Positions 45,554 through 55,054 of a stretch of DNA of 64,000 nt are shown here, one piece after another (position 1 is the first letter of the stretch; each line of letters starts with the position of its first letter). Below the pieces are notes generated by a model. It made no database searches. It saw only the letters and a list, made by a program, of their open reading frames with translations, and was not told the origin of the DNA. A program made the position numbers and the translations under genes. Source of the stretch: Novosphingobium sediminis (GTDB lineage Bacteria > Pseudomonadota > Alphaproteobacteria > Sphingomonadales > Sphingomonadaceae); assembly GCF_007991615.1 (NCBI RefSeq), contig NZ_BJYR01000002.1, positions 62,001 to 126,000 on the forward strand, written 5' to 3'.

Positions 45554-46350
45554 CCGCGCTCGATACCGCAGTTGCCGCCCTGATGCGGCGCGTTGCGCAG
45601 GAGGCCATCCTACCGCGCTATCAGACGTTGGCCGAACACGAGGTCATCGCCAAGGCCGCGAATGACATGGTGACGATTGCCGACACCGAAGCCGAAGCGC
45701 TGCTGGCGGAAGGCCTTGCCGCGATCCTCCCCGAAGCGGCCATCGTCGGTGAAGAAGCGGTCCATGCCGATCCGGCGCTTTCGTCGCGCCTTGACAACGG
45801 CCTGTGCTGGATCATCGATCCGGTTGACGGCACCAACAATTTCGCCGCCGGTAAACCGCCCTTTGGCATCATCCTCGCGCTCAGCGATGGCGGCGAAACG
45901 CAGAGCGGCTGGATCTACGATCCGCTGCAGGACCGGCTGTGCATAGCGCACAAGAGCAAGGGCGCGTTCGTCAACGGAGAGCGCGTTTCGGCCCGCACGA
46001 CCGGGCTGACTCCGCCCATCGCTGCCATCAGCACCGTGTTCCTCGATCCCGCGCAGCGCGCTGCCGTGCAGGCCAGGATTGCGCCGTACTACACCCTCGT
46101 CGACATCCCCCGCTGCGCTGCCGAGCAGTATCCGCGGCTTGTCCTTGGCGTGAACGACATCTCCGTGTTCGAACGCACCTTGCCGTGGGATCACGCGGCG
46201 GGCGTGCTGTTCGTCAATGAAGCAGGCGGCATGGCGGCTCGCCCGGACGGGACGCCTTACCGAACTGACCAGCACGGGCAAAAAGGCCTGTTTGCAGCCT
46301 CTTCACCCGCGCTGTTCGATCAATTTGTGAAGCACAGCAGCGCCGAATAG
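45550..46350 (+). CDS. Inositol-monophosphatase-family phosphatase
   Basis: This is a 266-residue Mg-dependent phosphatase. The metal ligands are in IVGEEAV (residues 66-72) and WIIDPVDGTNNFAAG (Asp90, Asp93), and the second signature is LPWDHAAGVLFVNEAGG (near 210-225). The family includes inositol monophosphatase, CysQ and HisN-type histidinol-phosphatase. The substrate cannot be fixed from sequence, and the argJ-linked context does not decide it. The start overlaps the GST stop. Confidence 0.88.
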   Translation: MTALDTAVAALMRRVAQEAILPRYQTLAEHEVIAKAANDMVTIADTEAEALLAEGLAAILPEAAIVGEEAVHADPALSSRLDNGLCWIIDPVDGTNNFAAGKPPFGIILALSDGGETQSGWIYDPLQDRLCIAHKSKGAFVNGERVSARTTGLTPPIAAISTVFLDPAQRAAVQARIAPYYTLVDIPRCAAEQYPRLVLGVNDISVFERTLPWDHAAGVLFVNEAGGMAARPDGTPYRTDQHGQKGLFAASSPALFDQFVKHSSAE

Positions 46351-46364
46351 CGCTCTAATCCCAT

Positions 46365-46440
46365 CCCGCTCATGCTGAGCTTGTCGAAGCATCTGGAGCG
46401 GCCGTCGTTCCGGCGCCCTTCGACAAGTTCAGGGTGAGCG
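46365..46440. repeat. Intergenic palindromic repeat (inverted pair)
   Basis: Left arm CCGCTCATGCTGAGCTTGTCGAAG (46366-46390 region) faces right arm CTTCGACAAGTTCAGGGTGAGCG (46418-46440), with about 25 bases between. A transcript would fold into a long imperfect hairpin. This is the full form of the TTCGACAG/AGCTTAGC-type repeat whose half-copy is inside E2 at 5072-5100. It sits between two convergent genes. Confidence 0.75.
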
Positions 46441-46461
46441 AATGGGGGGAACATGGAATGC

Positions 46462-46484
46462 GTAGGGGGAACCTGTCCCCCTAC
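46462..46484. terminator. Hairpin between convergent genes
   Basis: GTAGGGGG (46462-46469) and CCCCCTAC (46477-46484) form a perfect 8-bp stem with a 7-base loop, 13 bases beyond the M28 peptidase stop codon. There is no T run, so it may be a 3'-end stabilising hairpin rather than an intrinsic terminator. Confidence 0.45.
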
Positions 46485-46496
46485 CCTATCCAAACC

Positions 46497-48128
46497 TCAC
46501 TGCGAGGGATCGCGCACCTTGAACGGATCGGTGGGCGCGGGCTGCGTCGGCAACACGGCGCGTGGCAGTTCCTTGTCGCTGTTCGCTGCCTGCCACAGCA
46601 TCCCGGCCATGATGACCGAAGCCTGCCGCATATCGTCCGCGCGCATGTGGTCCACCGTATCGAGATTGGAGTGGTGGACGCGGCTTTCGTAGTCCAGCGG
46701 ATCCTGGATGAACTGGTAACCGGGCAGGCCGATCGCCTGCAGGAAGACGTGATCGGTCCCGCCGGTCTTACTCACCACGAGCTTGTCCGCGCCCAGCATG
46801 TCGAACGGTGACAGCCATTCCTTGAGCAGCTTTTCCGCGCCGAGGTTGCCTTCGCTGTAGATGCCGCGGAACCGGCCCGAGCCGTTGTCCATGTTGAAAT
46901 AGGCCTTGAGCTGGCTGTATTCGGGCTTCGGCGTGATGGGGAAGGCATTGCGCCAGGCGATGTAGGAATCGATGCCCTTGAGCGAGGGATCGACCGGGCG
47001 GCTTGCGTAATGCTGGTCGATATAGGCGCGGCTGCCGAGCAGGCCCTGCTCCTCGCCGCTCCACAGCACGAAGCGGATCGTGCGCTTGGGCTTCACGCCA
47101 AGCTTGGCAATCAGCCGCGCCGCTTCGAGCACCGTGATGCTGCCCGCGCCGTTGTCGTTGGCGCCGTCACCCGCGATCCAGCTGTCGAAGTGTGCGCCGG
47201 CCATCACGTAGCCCGCCTTGGGATCGCTGCCGGGGATCTCGGCGACCACGTTTTCGGCCTTCAAGTTGCTTTCATCGTAGCGCGCGGCGACGTTGATCGC
47301 GACCTCGGGTGCGGCACCGGTCTTCGCGAGGCGGACCAGCTTGCGGTAGTCTTCCTGCGCCAGTTCGATGGCGGGCAGCGCGAGGGTCTGGCCGGGCTGA
47401 AAATCATAGCCTTCGCCGTGGACGAGCTTGCCATCACGGTAGCTGATCTTGACCATGGCAACCGCGCCTTCTGCCTTGAGGAAGGCGGCGAGTTTGCCCT
47501 GGAAGCGGCGGTTACGGACCTGGATCGCCGGCGCGTCGGGATCGAAATCCGGCTTGGTGTAGGTATCGAGCGCGGCGATATCGCTATCGGTGTAGCGCTG
47601 GAACACCGGTCCCTTGCTCTCGCTGGTCTGGCCCGGCAGCGAGACCAGCACGATCTTGCCCGCCAACTTGCCCTTCCATTCGGCAAAGTGCTCCTCGCGC
47701 GACATGGGCGCGATCACCACGGGTGCCTGCACGGTGCCTGCCGTGGGCGGCGACCATGCAACCGGGATGGCCGTCAGCGGCAACGCACGCGGGGTGACCA
47801 TCGCAACCGAATAGCTGTCGAGGTTCCAGCCCACACCGAAATCGAACGGCTCGACATGCACGTTGGCGAGCCCGCGCTGCCTGAACAGGTCCATCGCCCA
47901 GCTTTCCGCCTTGCGATGGTTTTCCGAATTGGTGAGGCGCGGACCGATGCGGTCCATCAGCGCAGAGGCGGTGGTCATCGCCTCGCTGCGGTTCATGCCT
48001 TCATCGATGATCCGGGCAATCGCGGCGCTATCGCCATCCGGTGCGGCGAGGACCGGCATCGGCAGGGCGGACGCCATCAGCGCTGCCACGAAGAGAGGGG
48101 TAGACCGACGAAGAGTAGGCTTGGACAT
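46497..48128 (-). CDS. Secreted M28-family zinc metallopeptidase (carboxypeptidase Q-like)
   Basis: This is a 543-residue protein from ATG 48128, with GGAG 10 bases upstream. The signal peptide (STPLFVAALMASALPMPVLA) is followed by an N-terminal prodomain and a PA-type insert (VVIAPMSREEHFAEW...GKIVLVSLPGQ). The catalytic core has two-zinc ligands: the His in VMAGAHFDSWIAG, the Asp in ANDNGAGSITV, the Glu-Glu pair in WSGEEQGLLGS, the Asp in YFNMDNGSGRF and the His in TGGTDHVFLQ. All are present. It probably releases amino acids or dipeptides in the periplasm. An upstream in-frame extension lies over the trxA 3' region and is not used. Confidence 0.92.
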   Translation of the reverse strand: MSKPTLRRSTPLFVAALMASALPMPVLAAPDGDSAAIARIIDEGMNRSEAMTTASALMDRIGPRLTNSENHRKAESWAMDLFRQRGLANVHVEPFDFGVGWNLDSYSVAMVTPRALPLTAIPVAWSPPTAGTVQAPVVIAPMSREEHFAEWKGKLAGKIVLVSLPGQTSESKGPVFQRYTDSDIAALDTYTKPDFDPDAPAIQVRNRRFQGKLAAFLKAEGAVAMVKISYRDGKLVHGEGYDFQPGQTLALPAIELAQEDYRKLVRLAKTGAAPEVAINVAARYDESNLKAENVVAEIPGSDPKAGYVMAGAHFDSWIAGDGANDNGAGSITVLEAARLIAKLGVKPKRTIRFVLWSGEEQGLLGSRAYIDQHYASRPVDPSLKGIDSYIAWRNAFPITPKPEYSQLKAYFNMDNGSGRFRGIYSEGNLGAEKLLKEWLSPFDMLGADKLVVSKTGGTDHVFLQAIGLPGYQFIQDPLDYESRVHHSNLDTVDHMRADDMRQASVIMAGMLWQAANSDKELPRAVLPTQPAPTDPFKVRDPSQ

Positions 48129-48210
48129 CAGGCAAAGCTCCGAAACTGGGGTGCAGACGCACAGTCTCGCACCCCGTTCCGGACTTGCCAACCGGCAATC
48201 CAGCGCCTCG

Positions 48211-48531
48211 TTAGAGAACGCTCTCCAGCCAGCCCTTGAGCTGGCTTTTGGGCGCAGCGCCCAGCTTCTGCGCGACCGGCTTGCCATCCTTGAACAGCAC
48301 CATCAGCGGGATCGACTGCACGCCGATTTCGCCGGGGATGCCGGTGTTTTCCATGATGTCCATCTTCACGATGGAGACCTTGCCGGCGAGCTCTTCCGAA
48401 ATTTCTTCAAGTGCAGGCGCAATCATCTTGCAGGGGCCGCACCAGTCGGCCCAGAAATCGACGAGCACGGGCTTGTCGGCGCCCAGAACGTCGGTGGCAA
48501 AGCTGGCATCGGTAACGGCTTTGGTAGCCAT
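48211..48531 (-). CDS. trxA: Thioredoxin
   Basis: This is a 106-residue thioredoxin with the redox motif WCGPCK (Cys31 and Cys34) in LVDFWADWCGPCKMIAPALE. The conserved cis-Pro segment is GVQSIPLMVLFKDGKPV. It reduces protein disulfides in the cytosol. It lies 65 bp after addA, a pairing commonly seen in alphaproteobacteria, and 82 bp before the M28 gene. Confidence 0.97.
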   Translation of the reverse strand: MATKAVTDASFATDVLGADKPVLVDFWADWCGPCKMIAPALEEISEELAGKVSIVKMDIMENTGIPGEIGVQSIPLMVLFKDGKPVAQKLGAAPKSQLKGWLESVL

Positions 48532-48596
48532 GGCAGAGAACTCCTTTGTGTTGTCTCGCTATGTAAGCGGTCTGGCGAGCCGCGCAAGAATGAGCG

Positions 48597-51500
48597 CTAA
48601 AAGCTTTCCTGCGCGGCCTGAAGGACTGGCTTGTGCGCCGCAATCACATCGGCCCCAAGCTCGATCAACCGGGGCGTATGCGTATAGAGCAGCGCCGCCT
48701 CGATGCGGCGACCGGGATAGATCACCTCCAGCGCCGCAGCATAAGCTGCCATCTGGCGCAGGCTGGCGAGTGGCACTTCGGCTAGCGCATGCGGGGGGCG
48801 GCGGTCGGTCTTGAAATCGACAATACGTACGCGCGTTTCCTGCACGAGCAGCCGGTCGATGGTGCCGCTCACCACGCGTTCGCCCACCACGGCAGCAATT
48901 GGAACTTCGGCCAAGGAACCGCTGGCAAAAACTTCCGCCCAGGCGGGTTCGGCAAGCACACGCAGCGCGGCAGCAGCCATCGCCTCGCGGTCCTCTTCCG
49001 CAAACTCGGTCGCCATGCGCGCCAGCCAGTTGCGAGCCGCCGCTTCGCGCGCTTCGGGCGCCAGTTCAGGCAGGCGCTCGATCAGCTTATGCAGCAACGT
49101 ACCGCGCCGCGCAGCCGTCCCCGCTGCCGGGCCGGGGCGTGTCGGCGGATCGGGGGCTTCGTCCGCGTCCCCCAGACCGGAAGGTGCAAGCGGACGAGGC
49201 GGGCGCGGTTCTGCCGGGAGTGCTGCCTCGAGCCACGCAGGCAAATCATCAGCCTCTGCGGGTGCTGGCGCCGTGGCCGCGAGCGCGGGCGGAAGCGGCC
49301 CCAGCCCGCCCAACTGCCGCGATGCCCCCCAGATCGGATCCTCACGCCACTCGCCTTCCGCGTCACCGAACAACGGCTCGAGCTGTGCGTACCAGCTTTC
49401 CTCCGGCGCCTCCTTTGCCCTGCTGCCAAGCGCACCGCCGATGAACAGCGCTTCTTCGGCGCGCGTCATCGCCACATAGAGCAGACGCCAGTGCTCCTCG
49501 CGCTCGGCCGCCGCCGCGCGTTCGACTGCATCGCGGACAGGTCCGGCCTGCTCAGCCTTGCGCAAGGGCAACAGTGGGACGGTGCGGCGTTCATCTGCCA
49601 CCCGCTCCTCAAGGCTGAGCTCGCGCGGAGCGGACTTGTCCGGATCAGCAGCGGCATCGGCGAGAATGACAATCGGCGCTTCGAGGCCCTTCGAACCATG
49701 CACCGTCATCACGCGCACGAGATCGGCCTTCTGACCCGCCTCGCGCTTCAGTTCGCCATCGCCGACATCGAACCACTGGAGAAAACCGACGAGGCTGGGC
49801 GTCTGGGCGCCAGCGTATGCCATCGCGGCGTTCAGCAGTTCGTCGATCGGATCGTTGGCCTCCTCGCCGAGCCGGGCGACCAGCTTGCGGCGGGCTTGCC
49901 ATGGCCCCACCAGCAACCAGTGCAGCAATTGCGCTGGTGTCCCGAAATCGGCGCGGGACAGCACACCGCGCAGCTGTTCCATCGCCAAAAATGTTGTCGG
50001 GCCTTCGGTCTTGCGCAGATGATCCCACAGCCGCGCGCCCTTGGCGCGGTAACCGTGCTCGAGCAGCATGTCCTGCGACCAGCCCACCAGCGGCGAAACC
50101 AGCAATGAAGCGAGGTTGAGATCGTCCAGCGGCTGCGCGCAGAAGCGCAGAGCAGCTACCAGATCCTTGACCGCCAGCGGCGCGCCGAGCCGCAGGCGGT
50201 CCACCCCCGCCACCGGCACCCCGCGCGCATGGAGCCTTGCCACGATCAGCCCGGCAAGCGCCTTGCGGGAGCGGACCAGCACCATGATATCGCCCGGCGT
50301 TGCCCGGCGCGGACCACCCTTGTGCAGCGGAAACCCGTCCTGCAGCCACCGGCTTACCTGTTGTGCGATCTGGTCAGCCATGACGCGGTCGGGGCGCGAG
50401 AGCCAGGATTCCGCGCCTTCATCGCCTTCGCCGGGCGGCGTATCGTCGTCCTCATCCGGAGCGCCGCCGACCGGCTTCCACAGGGTGACAAGGCCCGGTC
50501 GCTCCTTGTCTCCATCATGCTTTTCGGGCGCTTCGGGCAGGCCAAAGCGTTCGGGGCCAATGGCATTGATCGCGCGGTCAACGAAGGCGAGAACCGAGGC
50601 GGCGGTGCGATAGGAACGGCCAAGGCCCAGCGGCAGGAGCGCCTTGGCGGGATCAGCCGTGACGCCAGCCAGTTCGTCCAGCTGGCGCTTCACCCGTTCG
50701 CGCGCGGCGGCGAAGTTTTCGGGGCTGGTCCCCTGAAAGCCGAAGATCGCCTGCTTGTAATCGCCGACGACAAAGAGCGTGCGATTGACGTCGCCCCGCT
50801 GCCCTTCCCCGCTGAAGAAATCTCCGACGAGGCCATCGAGCACGATGCGCCACTGCGCGGTGTTGGTGTCCTGCGCCTCGTCGACGAGGATGTGATCGAA
50901 GCGGCGATCGAGCTTGTAGCGGATCCATTCCGCCGGTGCCTGCTTGGTGAGCAGATCGGCGGCGGCCCGGATCTGGTCGTCGAAGTCGATGAACCCTTCG
51001 CGCGCCTTGGCCTCGGCCCAAGCAAGCGCAAAGCGGCGGCCCAAGGTGAGTGCCGGATCAAGCCGGGCGGCGAGATCGATCAGCGCACGCATTTCCTGCA
51101 CGCGCTGGAGGTCTTCGATCACGCAGAGTTGGTAGTCGGCGTAGTTCGGCTCATGCTTCTCGAGGTTCTTTGATGCACGCGGCAAGCCGGCCTTGGTCAG
51201 GAATGTATCCGCAAAACCATCGAGCCCGGCAATGCGCGCTGCGGGGCTTGCCTCCAGCCAGTCCTGCATGATTGCCGCCGCATCGAGACCGGTGCGCGCG
51301 CCCCACCGCCGGTTTGCTTCCATGCAGACTTCTACCGCGCGCACATCGAACACGCTGTCGCGTACAAGGTCGGCCAGCCCTGCGCCGTCCTCCTCCGCAT
51401 CAAGCCCCAGCAACCGGTTGATCCGCGGCCGCAGCGGTGGCTGCCACGCGCCCGGCCCTTCCCACAGCGTTTGTGCCCCGGCGCAGCGCAGCAGGAATGC

Positions 51501-52079
51501 AGGCACCGCGTCTTCACCCATGCGCAGGCTGAGGTCTTCGAGAGCGGCAAACAGCGCGTCGTCGCCTTGTTCCTGCGCGGCGATCAGGAGGTCCGCGAGA
51601 ACCTCGCGCAGCAGCAGGTCACGGTCGCGGTCTTCCATCGCGCGGGTGCCGGGGACCAGCCCGGCCTCGGCGGGGAAGGCGCCGAGGAGCCATTGCGAGA
51701 AGGCATGGATCGTCTCGATCCTGAGGCCGCCGCCTGGGCAATCGAGCACTGCCGCAAACAGGCTGCGCGCGCGGGCAATCACCGCCGGACCATGTGGCGC
51801 ACCGATGTGCATCAGTTCGCGGGCAAGTTCCGTCTCGGGCAAACGCACCCAGCGCGCCAGCACGTCGTTGACGCGGGTCGCCATCTCGGCTGCCCCCGCC
51901 TTGGTGAAAGTCAGGCACAGGATCTGATCGGGCGAGACGCCGTCCTGCAGCAGCAGCCGCAGCACGCGCGCAGAGAGCACCTGCGTCTTGCCCGTACCGG
52001 CCGAGGCGGAGAGCCACACGGTGCGTTCGGGCTGCACGGCAAGGCGCTGGTTGTCCTGCAGCGGGTAGACCTTGCTCAT
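48597..52079 (-). CDS. addA: Double-strand break repair helicase-nuclease subunit AddA
   Basis: AddA is the UvrD-like 3'-5' helicase plus nuclease of the AddAB complex, which resects broken DNA ends for RecA. The 1,160-residue protein starts MSKVYPLQDNQRLAVQ; Walker A SASAGTGKTQVLSARVL follows at about residues 24-40. The DEAQDTN helicase motif is in HILVDEAQDTNTAQW, and motif IV/V reads TVHGSKGLEAPIVILAD. The C-terminal RecB-type nuclease carries VRIVDFKTDRRPP near residue 1085. Its ATG overlaps the addB stop as ATGA. Confidence 0.95.
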   Translation of the reverse strand: MSKVYPLQDNQRLAVQPERTVWLSASAGTGKTQVLSARVLRLLLQDGVSPDQILCLTFTKAGAAEMATRVNDVLARWVRLPETELARELMHIGAPHGPAVIARARSLFAAVLDCPGGGLRIETIHAFSQWLLGAFPAEAGLVPGTRAMEDRDRDLLLREVLADLLIAAQEQGDDALFAALEDLSLRMGEDAVPAFLLRCAGAQTLWEGPGAWQPPLRPRINRLLGLDAEEDGAGLADLVRDSVFDVRAVEVCMEANRRWGARTGLDAAAIMQDWLEASPAARIAGLDGFADTFLTKAGLPRASKNLEKHEPNYADYQLCVIEDLQRVQEMRALIDLAARLDPALTLGRRFALAWAEAKAREGFIDFDDQIRAAADLLTKQAPAEWIRYKLDRRFDHILVDEAQDTNTAQWRIVLDGLVGDFFSGEGQRGDVNRTLFVVGDYKQAIFGFQGTSPENFAAARERVKRQLDELAGVTADPAKALLPLGLGRSYRTAASVLAFVDRAINAIGPERFGLPEAPEKHDGDKERPGLVTLWKPVGGAPDEDDDTPPGEGDEGAESWLSRPDRVMADQIAQQVSRWLQDGFPLHKGGPRRATPGDIMVLVRSRKALAGLIVARLHARGVPVAGVDRLRLGAPLAVKDLVAALRFCAQPLDDLNLASLLVSPLVGWSQDMLLEHGYRAKGARLWDHLRKTEGPTTFLAMEQLRGVLSRADFGTPAQLLHWLLVGPWQARRKLVARLGEEANDPIDELLNAAMAYAGAQTPSLVGFLQWFDVGDGELKREAGQKADLVRVMTVHGSKGLEAPIVILADAAADPDKSAPRELSLEERVADERRTVPLLPLRKAEQAGPVRDAVERAAAAEREEHWRLLYVAMTRAEEALFIGGALGSRAKEAPEESWYAQLEPLFGDAEGEWREDPIWGASRQLGGLGPLPPALAATAPAPAEADDLPAWLEAALPAEPRPPRPLAPSGLGDADEAPDPPTRPGPAAGTAARRGTLLHKLIERLPELAPEAREAAARNWLARMATEFAEEDREAMAAAALRVLAEPAWAEVFASGSLAEVPIAAVVGERVVSGTIDRLLVQETRVRIVDFKTDRRPPHALAEVPLASLRQMAAYAAALEVIYPGRRIEAALLYTHTPRLIELGADVIAAHKPVLQAAQESF

Positions 52080-55054
52080 GCTGGTCTGGTCCCCCGGCCC
52101 TGCCACTCCTCGAGCCGCATCAGTTGGTCATAATCGGTGTAGCCCGGCAGATCCGGATTGGGCCGCGCGGTGAAAGGCGCGTCTCCCAGAATCCACTTGT
52201 CGATAGCCTCGCTCAGGAAACGCAGCGTCTCGGACACAAAAGTCTCACGCGGGAGCCCGGTTTTCTTGCGCTTGCCGTCTGGCACCGGTTCCTCGCAATA
52301 GCCGAACACGTCCGATTTCTTCTGCAGCGACCAGTACTCGAACCCGTGGACCTTGCCGCCAAGCCCCTCGAAACCGCCGCGTTCGGCGATCAGGGCAATG
52401 AGGCCAAGCTGCAAGGCGTACCCTTCCTCGACCATCTTTCCGGAAGGTGGCTTGCCGGTCTTGTAGTCAACCACCGCCAGCGTCCCGTCGGCCAGGCGGT
52501 CAATCCGGTCGGCCCGGCCATGGAGCTTTACCCCCTTGATCTCGACCGCGCCGGTCTTCTCCCACAGGACTGGCCTGCGCCCATGCAGCGCGAGTTCGGC
52601 GTTGTAATCCTCCACCCATTGCAGTGCCGCCAACAGCCGGGGCCGCCAGAGCCCGCGCATGAAAGGATGCGCGCTGAGCTCATCGAGGGTCTGTTCGGCA
52701 AGCGGCAGCAGCCGCCCGCGCTCGCTCCCCTCATCGTGCCACCGTTGCAGCACCGCGTGAACCATGGTGCCGCGCCAGGCTGCGGTGGGCGCGGCATCGA
52801 GCGGATCGAGCGTGCGGAGGCCCATGATCGCCGAAGCGTAGAACTGGTATGGATCGCCCCGCAGCCGGTCGAGCGCGGTAGAAGCGATGCTGACTCGGCG
52901 CTGCTCGGCGCTTGGCCGAGGAGCCGGCTGCAAATAGGGCTGCGCAGCTTCCACCTTGTCGAGCGCCCGCGCGATCCGCACTGCCTCGGTTTCCGGTTCC
53001 AGTTCGCGCCCGAGCATGGCACGAATGCGCAGCAGAAAGCGCGAGGGGATCACTGGCCCGCCCGCATCGCGCATGGCATGACTGAGCACGACTTCCGGTG
53101 CACCAAGCGCTGCGGCAAGATCATGCGCGGCAAGGCCGATGCGGAAATCGGCACCCGGAATGCCCAGCGCGCGCAGCACTGGCGGGGCGAGCAAAGGATC
53201 GGGCGCAGGGGATGCGGGCCATTTGCCCTCGCTCATCCCTGCACAGATGACGAGGTCCGCGCGGCTCATCCGTGCTTCGAGCAGGCCGTAGATGGCAAGG
53301 CGCGGATGGCCACCGTAGGGCGGGCGCACCGCAATCTCTGAAAGAGCATCACTCAAAAGCGGATGGAGATCGGCGGGCTCCACCGGCAGGGCGCTGCCTT
53401 GCGCCGCTTCCCGCCATTGCTCGATGAACGCTGCCAGCGCACGTCCGTCCGCCTCGCCCCAGATGGCCGGCCCGCACAGCGCCTCCGCCGTTTCAGCAAG
53501 CGTATCGAGACCCAGCGCCAGTGAAGGCGGCGCAAAGTGATCGACCAGCGGGGCAAGCAAGGCCGCCGCCTCATCCCACCATGCCGTCAGCCCCGGATAG
53601 TCCTTTTCCTTGGCTGCCACCGCCCCGCGCACTGCTTCCAGGCCCGGTCCCGGCCGGGGCCCGCGCAGCACGAGATCGAGGTGTCGTACGCGCTCCAGCC
53701 AAGCCGCACGGTCCTCCCCGCGCCGCACCAGCGGGTGGGCCAGCAACGCCAGCAGCGGCACCGGTGCGGCTGACGTGGCAGCAACTTCCGCCAGTTGCAA
53801 AAGCACACGCCCCGCCGGAGCCTGCGACAGAGGGCGACCCGCCGTATCATCGGCAGCAATGCCCCAGCGCTCGAGATGCGCGACGAGCCGCTGCGCCAGA
53901 TCGCGATCGGGCGTAATCACCGCAACACGCTTGTCCGGCTCGCCCAGCGCCTGCCGCACCAACACCGCGACGGCCTGCGCTTCCTCCTCGGGATGCGCGG
54001 TCTCCATCAGCCGCACCCCAGAAAGGCGCCGCGCTTCGGCCGGAAGTTCAGCCCACACGGTGCTCGCTTCGGGTGGCAGGAACAGGTTCGAGATCGCACG
54101 GCTGCGCTCCGGCGGTGCGGCAGCCGGGCCGGACCGGTGCCACGCCTGCACTTCATCGCGCCCGATACCCATGCGCGCCAGCAGGAGCTTGAGATGGTAT
54201 TGCGGATGCGTCGCCACGTCGCCGTGCGCGAAAACCGGTGCCCCCGGACTATCTGTATTGCCCGCCGCGCCCAGCGCATCCCACACTGCATCAGGCAGCG
54301 CGAGATCGAGATCGGGCAGGATCACTGCCCCCTGCGGGAGTTCGGAGACGACCCGCAGCAAGCGCGCGACCGCAGGCGCCGCTGACGTCACGCCTGCCGC
54401 GACCACGGGGTGAGGCGGCGGCTCGCGCCGCCAGCGTTCGGCAACATGGCCTAGCAAGCGGTTGCGCCGCACCGGCGCGTCGATTTCTCCGCGCTCCTCG
54501 CACCGTGCGCGCCACCGCACGAGGATCCGGGCGAACTGCGCCGTGCCGCGCTGCCAATGCTCGGCAAGCTCGCCCACCAGCCCGATCACATCCGGATCGA
54601 GCAGCGAGTCCAGTTCCACGTCCTCCACCGCAAGGCGGTCCATTGCCTGCGCCAATGCGCGCGCCTGCCGCAGCAGACCGGGCGCAGTCGCAGCACGCGT
54701 CTCGGGATCGCTGCGCAACATGTCCGCCAGCTCTAGCAGGCGCGCTGCCGGATCTGCGGCGGGCGGCAAATCTGCCCCCTGCCCCAGCGGATCGAGGAGC
54801 GGACCCAGCGTCTCGTCGAGATCGAGATCGCCGACGACGGCCATGCGCGGCAGCAGCAAGCCGCCATCCGCACCGCTCGCCCGGATAAAGGCCTCGGTCA
54901 CGATGCGCACCGTACGGCGGGTCGGCAGCAGCAGCGTCAGCCGCGCGAGGCCAAAGCCTTCCTCACGGTAGCGCGGTACAAGTCCGGCCACGAGTGCGTC
55001 GGCAAAGCCGCGGTGCGCGGCAATCGAATAGATGCTCGGCGTGCGCTCAGCCAC
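52076..55054 (-). CDS. addB: Double-strand break repair protein AddB
   Basis: This is a 992-residue alphaproteobacterial AddB, beginning with GTG (VAERTPSIYSIAAHRGFADA). The N-terminal helicase-like part retains a LLLPTRRTVRIVTEAFIR segment but lacks a clear Walker A, as in other AddB proteins of this group. The C-terminal RecB-family nuclease has RADRIDRLADGTLAVVDYKT near residue 855 followed by YALQLGLIALIAERGGF. It partners AddA in chi-regulated end resection. It overlaps murU by 8 bp at its start and addA by 4 bp at its end. Confidence 0.92.
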   Translation of the reverse strand: MAERTPSIYSIAAHRGFADALVAGLVPRYREEGFGLARLTLLLPTRRTVRIVTEAFIRASGADGGLLLPRMAVVGDLDLDETLGPLLDPLGQGADLPPAADPAARLLELADMLRSDPETRAATAPGLLRQARALAQAMDRLAVEDVELDSLLDPDVIGLVGELAEHWQRGTAQFARILVRWRARCEERGEIDAPVRRNRLLGHVAERWRREPPPHPVVAAGVTSAAPAVARLLRVVSELPQGAVILPDLDLALPDAVWDALGAAGNTDSPGAPVFAHGDVATHPQYHLKLLLARMGIGRDEVQAWHRSGPAAAPPERSRAISNLFLPPEASTVWAELPAEARRLSGVRLMETAHPEEEAQAVAVLVRQALGEPDKRVAVITPDRDLAQRLVAHLERWGIAADDTAGRPLSQAPAGRVLLQLAEVAATSAAPVPLLALLAHPLVRRGEDRAAWLERVRHLDLVLRGPRPGPGLEAVRGAVAAKEKDYPGLTAWWDEAAALLAPLVDHFAPPSLALGLDTLAETAEALCGPAIWGEADGRALAAFIEQWREAAQGSALPVEPADLHPLLSDALSEIAVRPPYGGHPRLAIYGLLEARMSRADLVICAGMSEGKWPASPAPDPLLAPPVLRALGIPGADFRIGLAAHDLAAALGAPEVVLSHAMRDAGGPVIPSRFLLRIRAMLGRELEPETEAVRIARALDKVEAAQPYLQPAPRPSAEQRRVSIASTALDRLRGDPYQFYASAIMGLRTLDPLDAAPTAAWRGTMVHAVLQRWHDEGSERGRLLPLAEQTLDELSAHPFMRGLWRPRLLAALQWVEDYNAELALHGRRPVLWEKTGAVEIKGVKLHGRADRIDRLADGTLAVVDYKTGKPPSGKMVEEGYALQLGLIALIAERGGFEGLGGKVHGFEYWSLQKKSDVFGYCEEPVPDGKRKKTGLPRETFVSETLRFLSEAIDKWILGDAPFTARPNPDLPGYTDYDQLMRLEEWQGRGTRPA

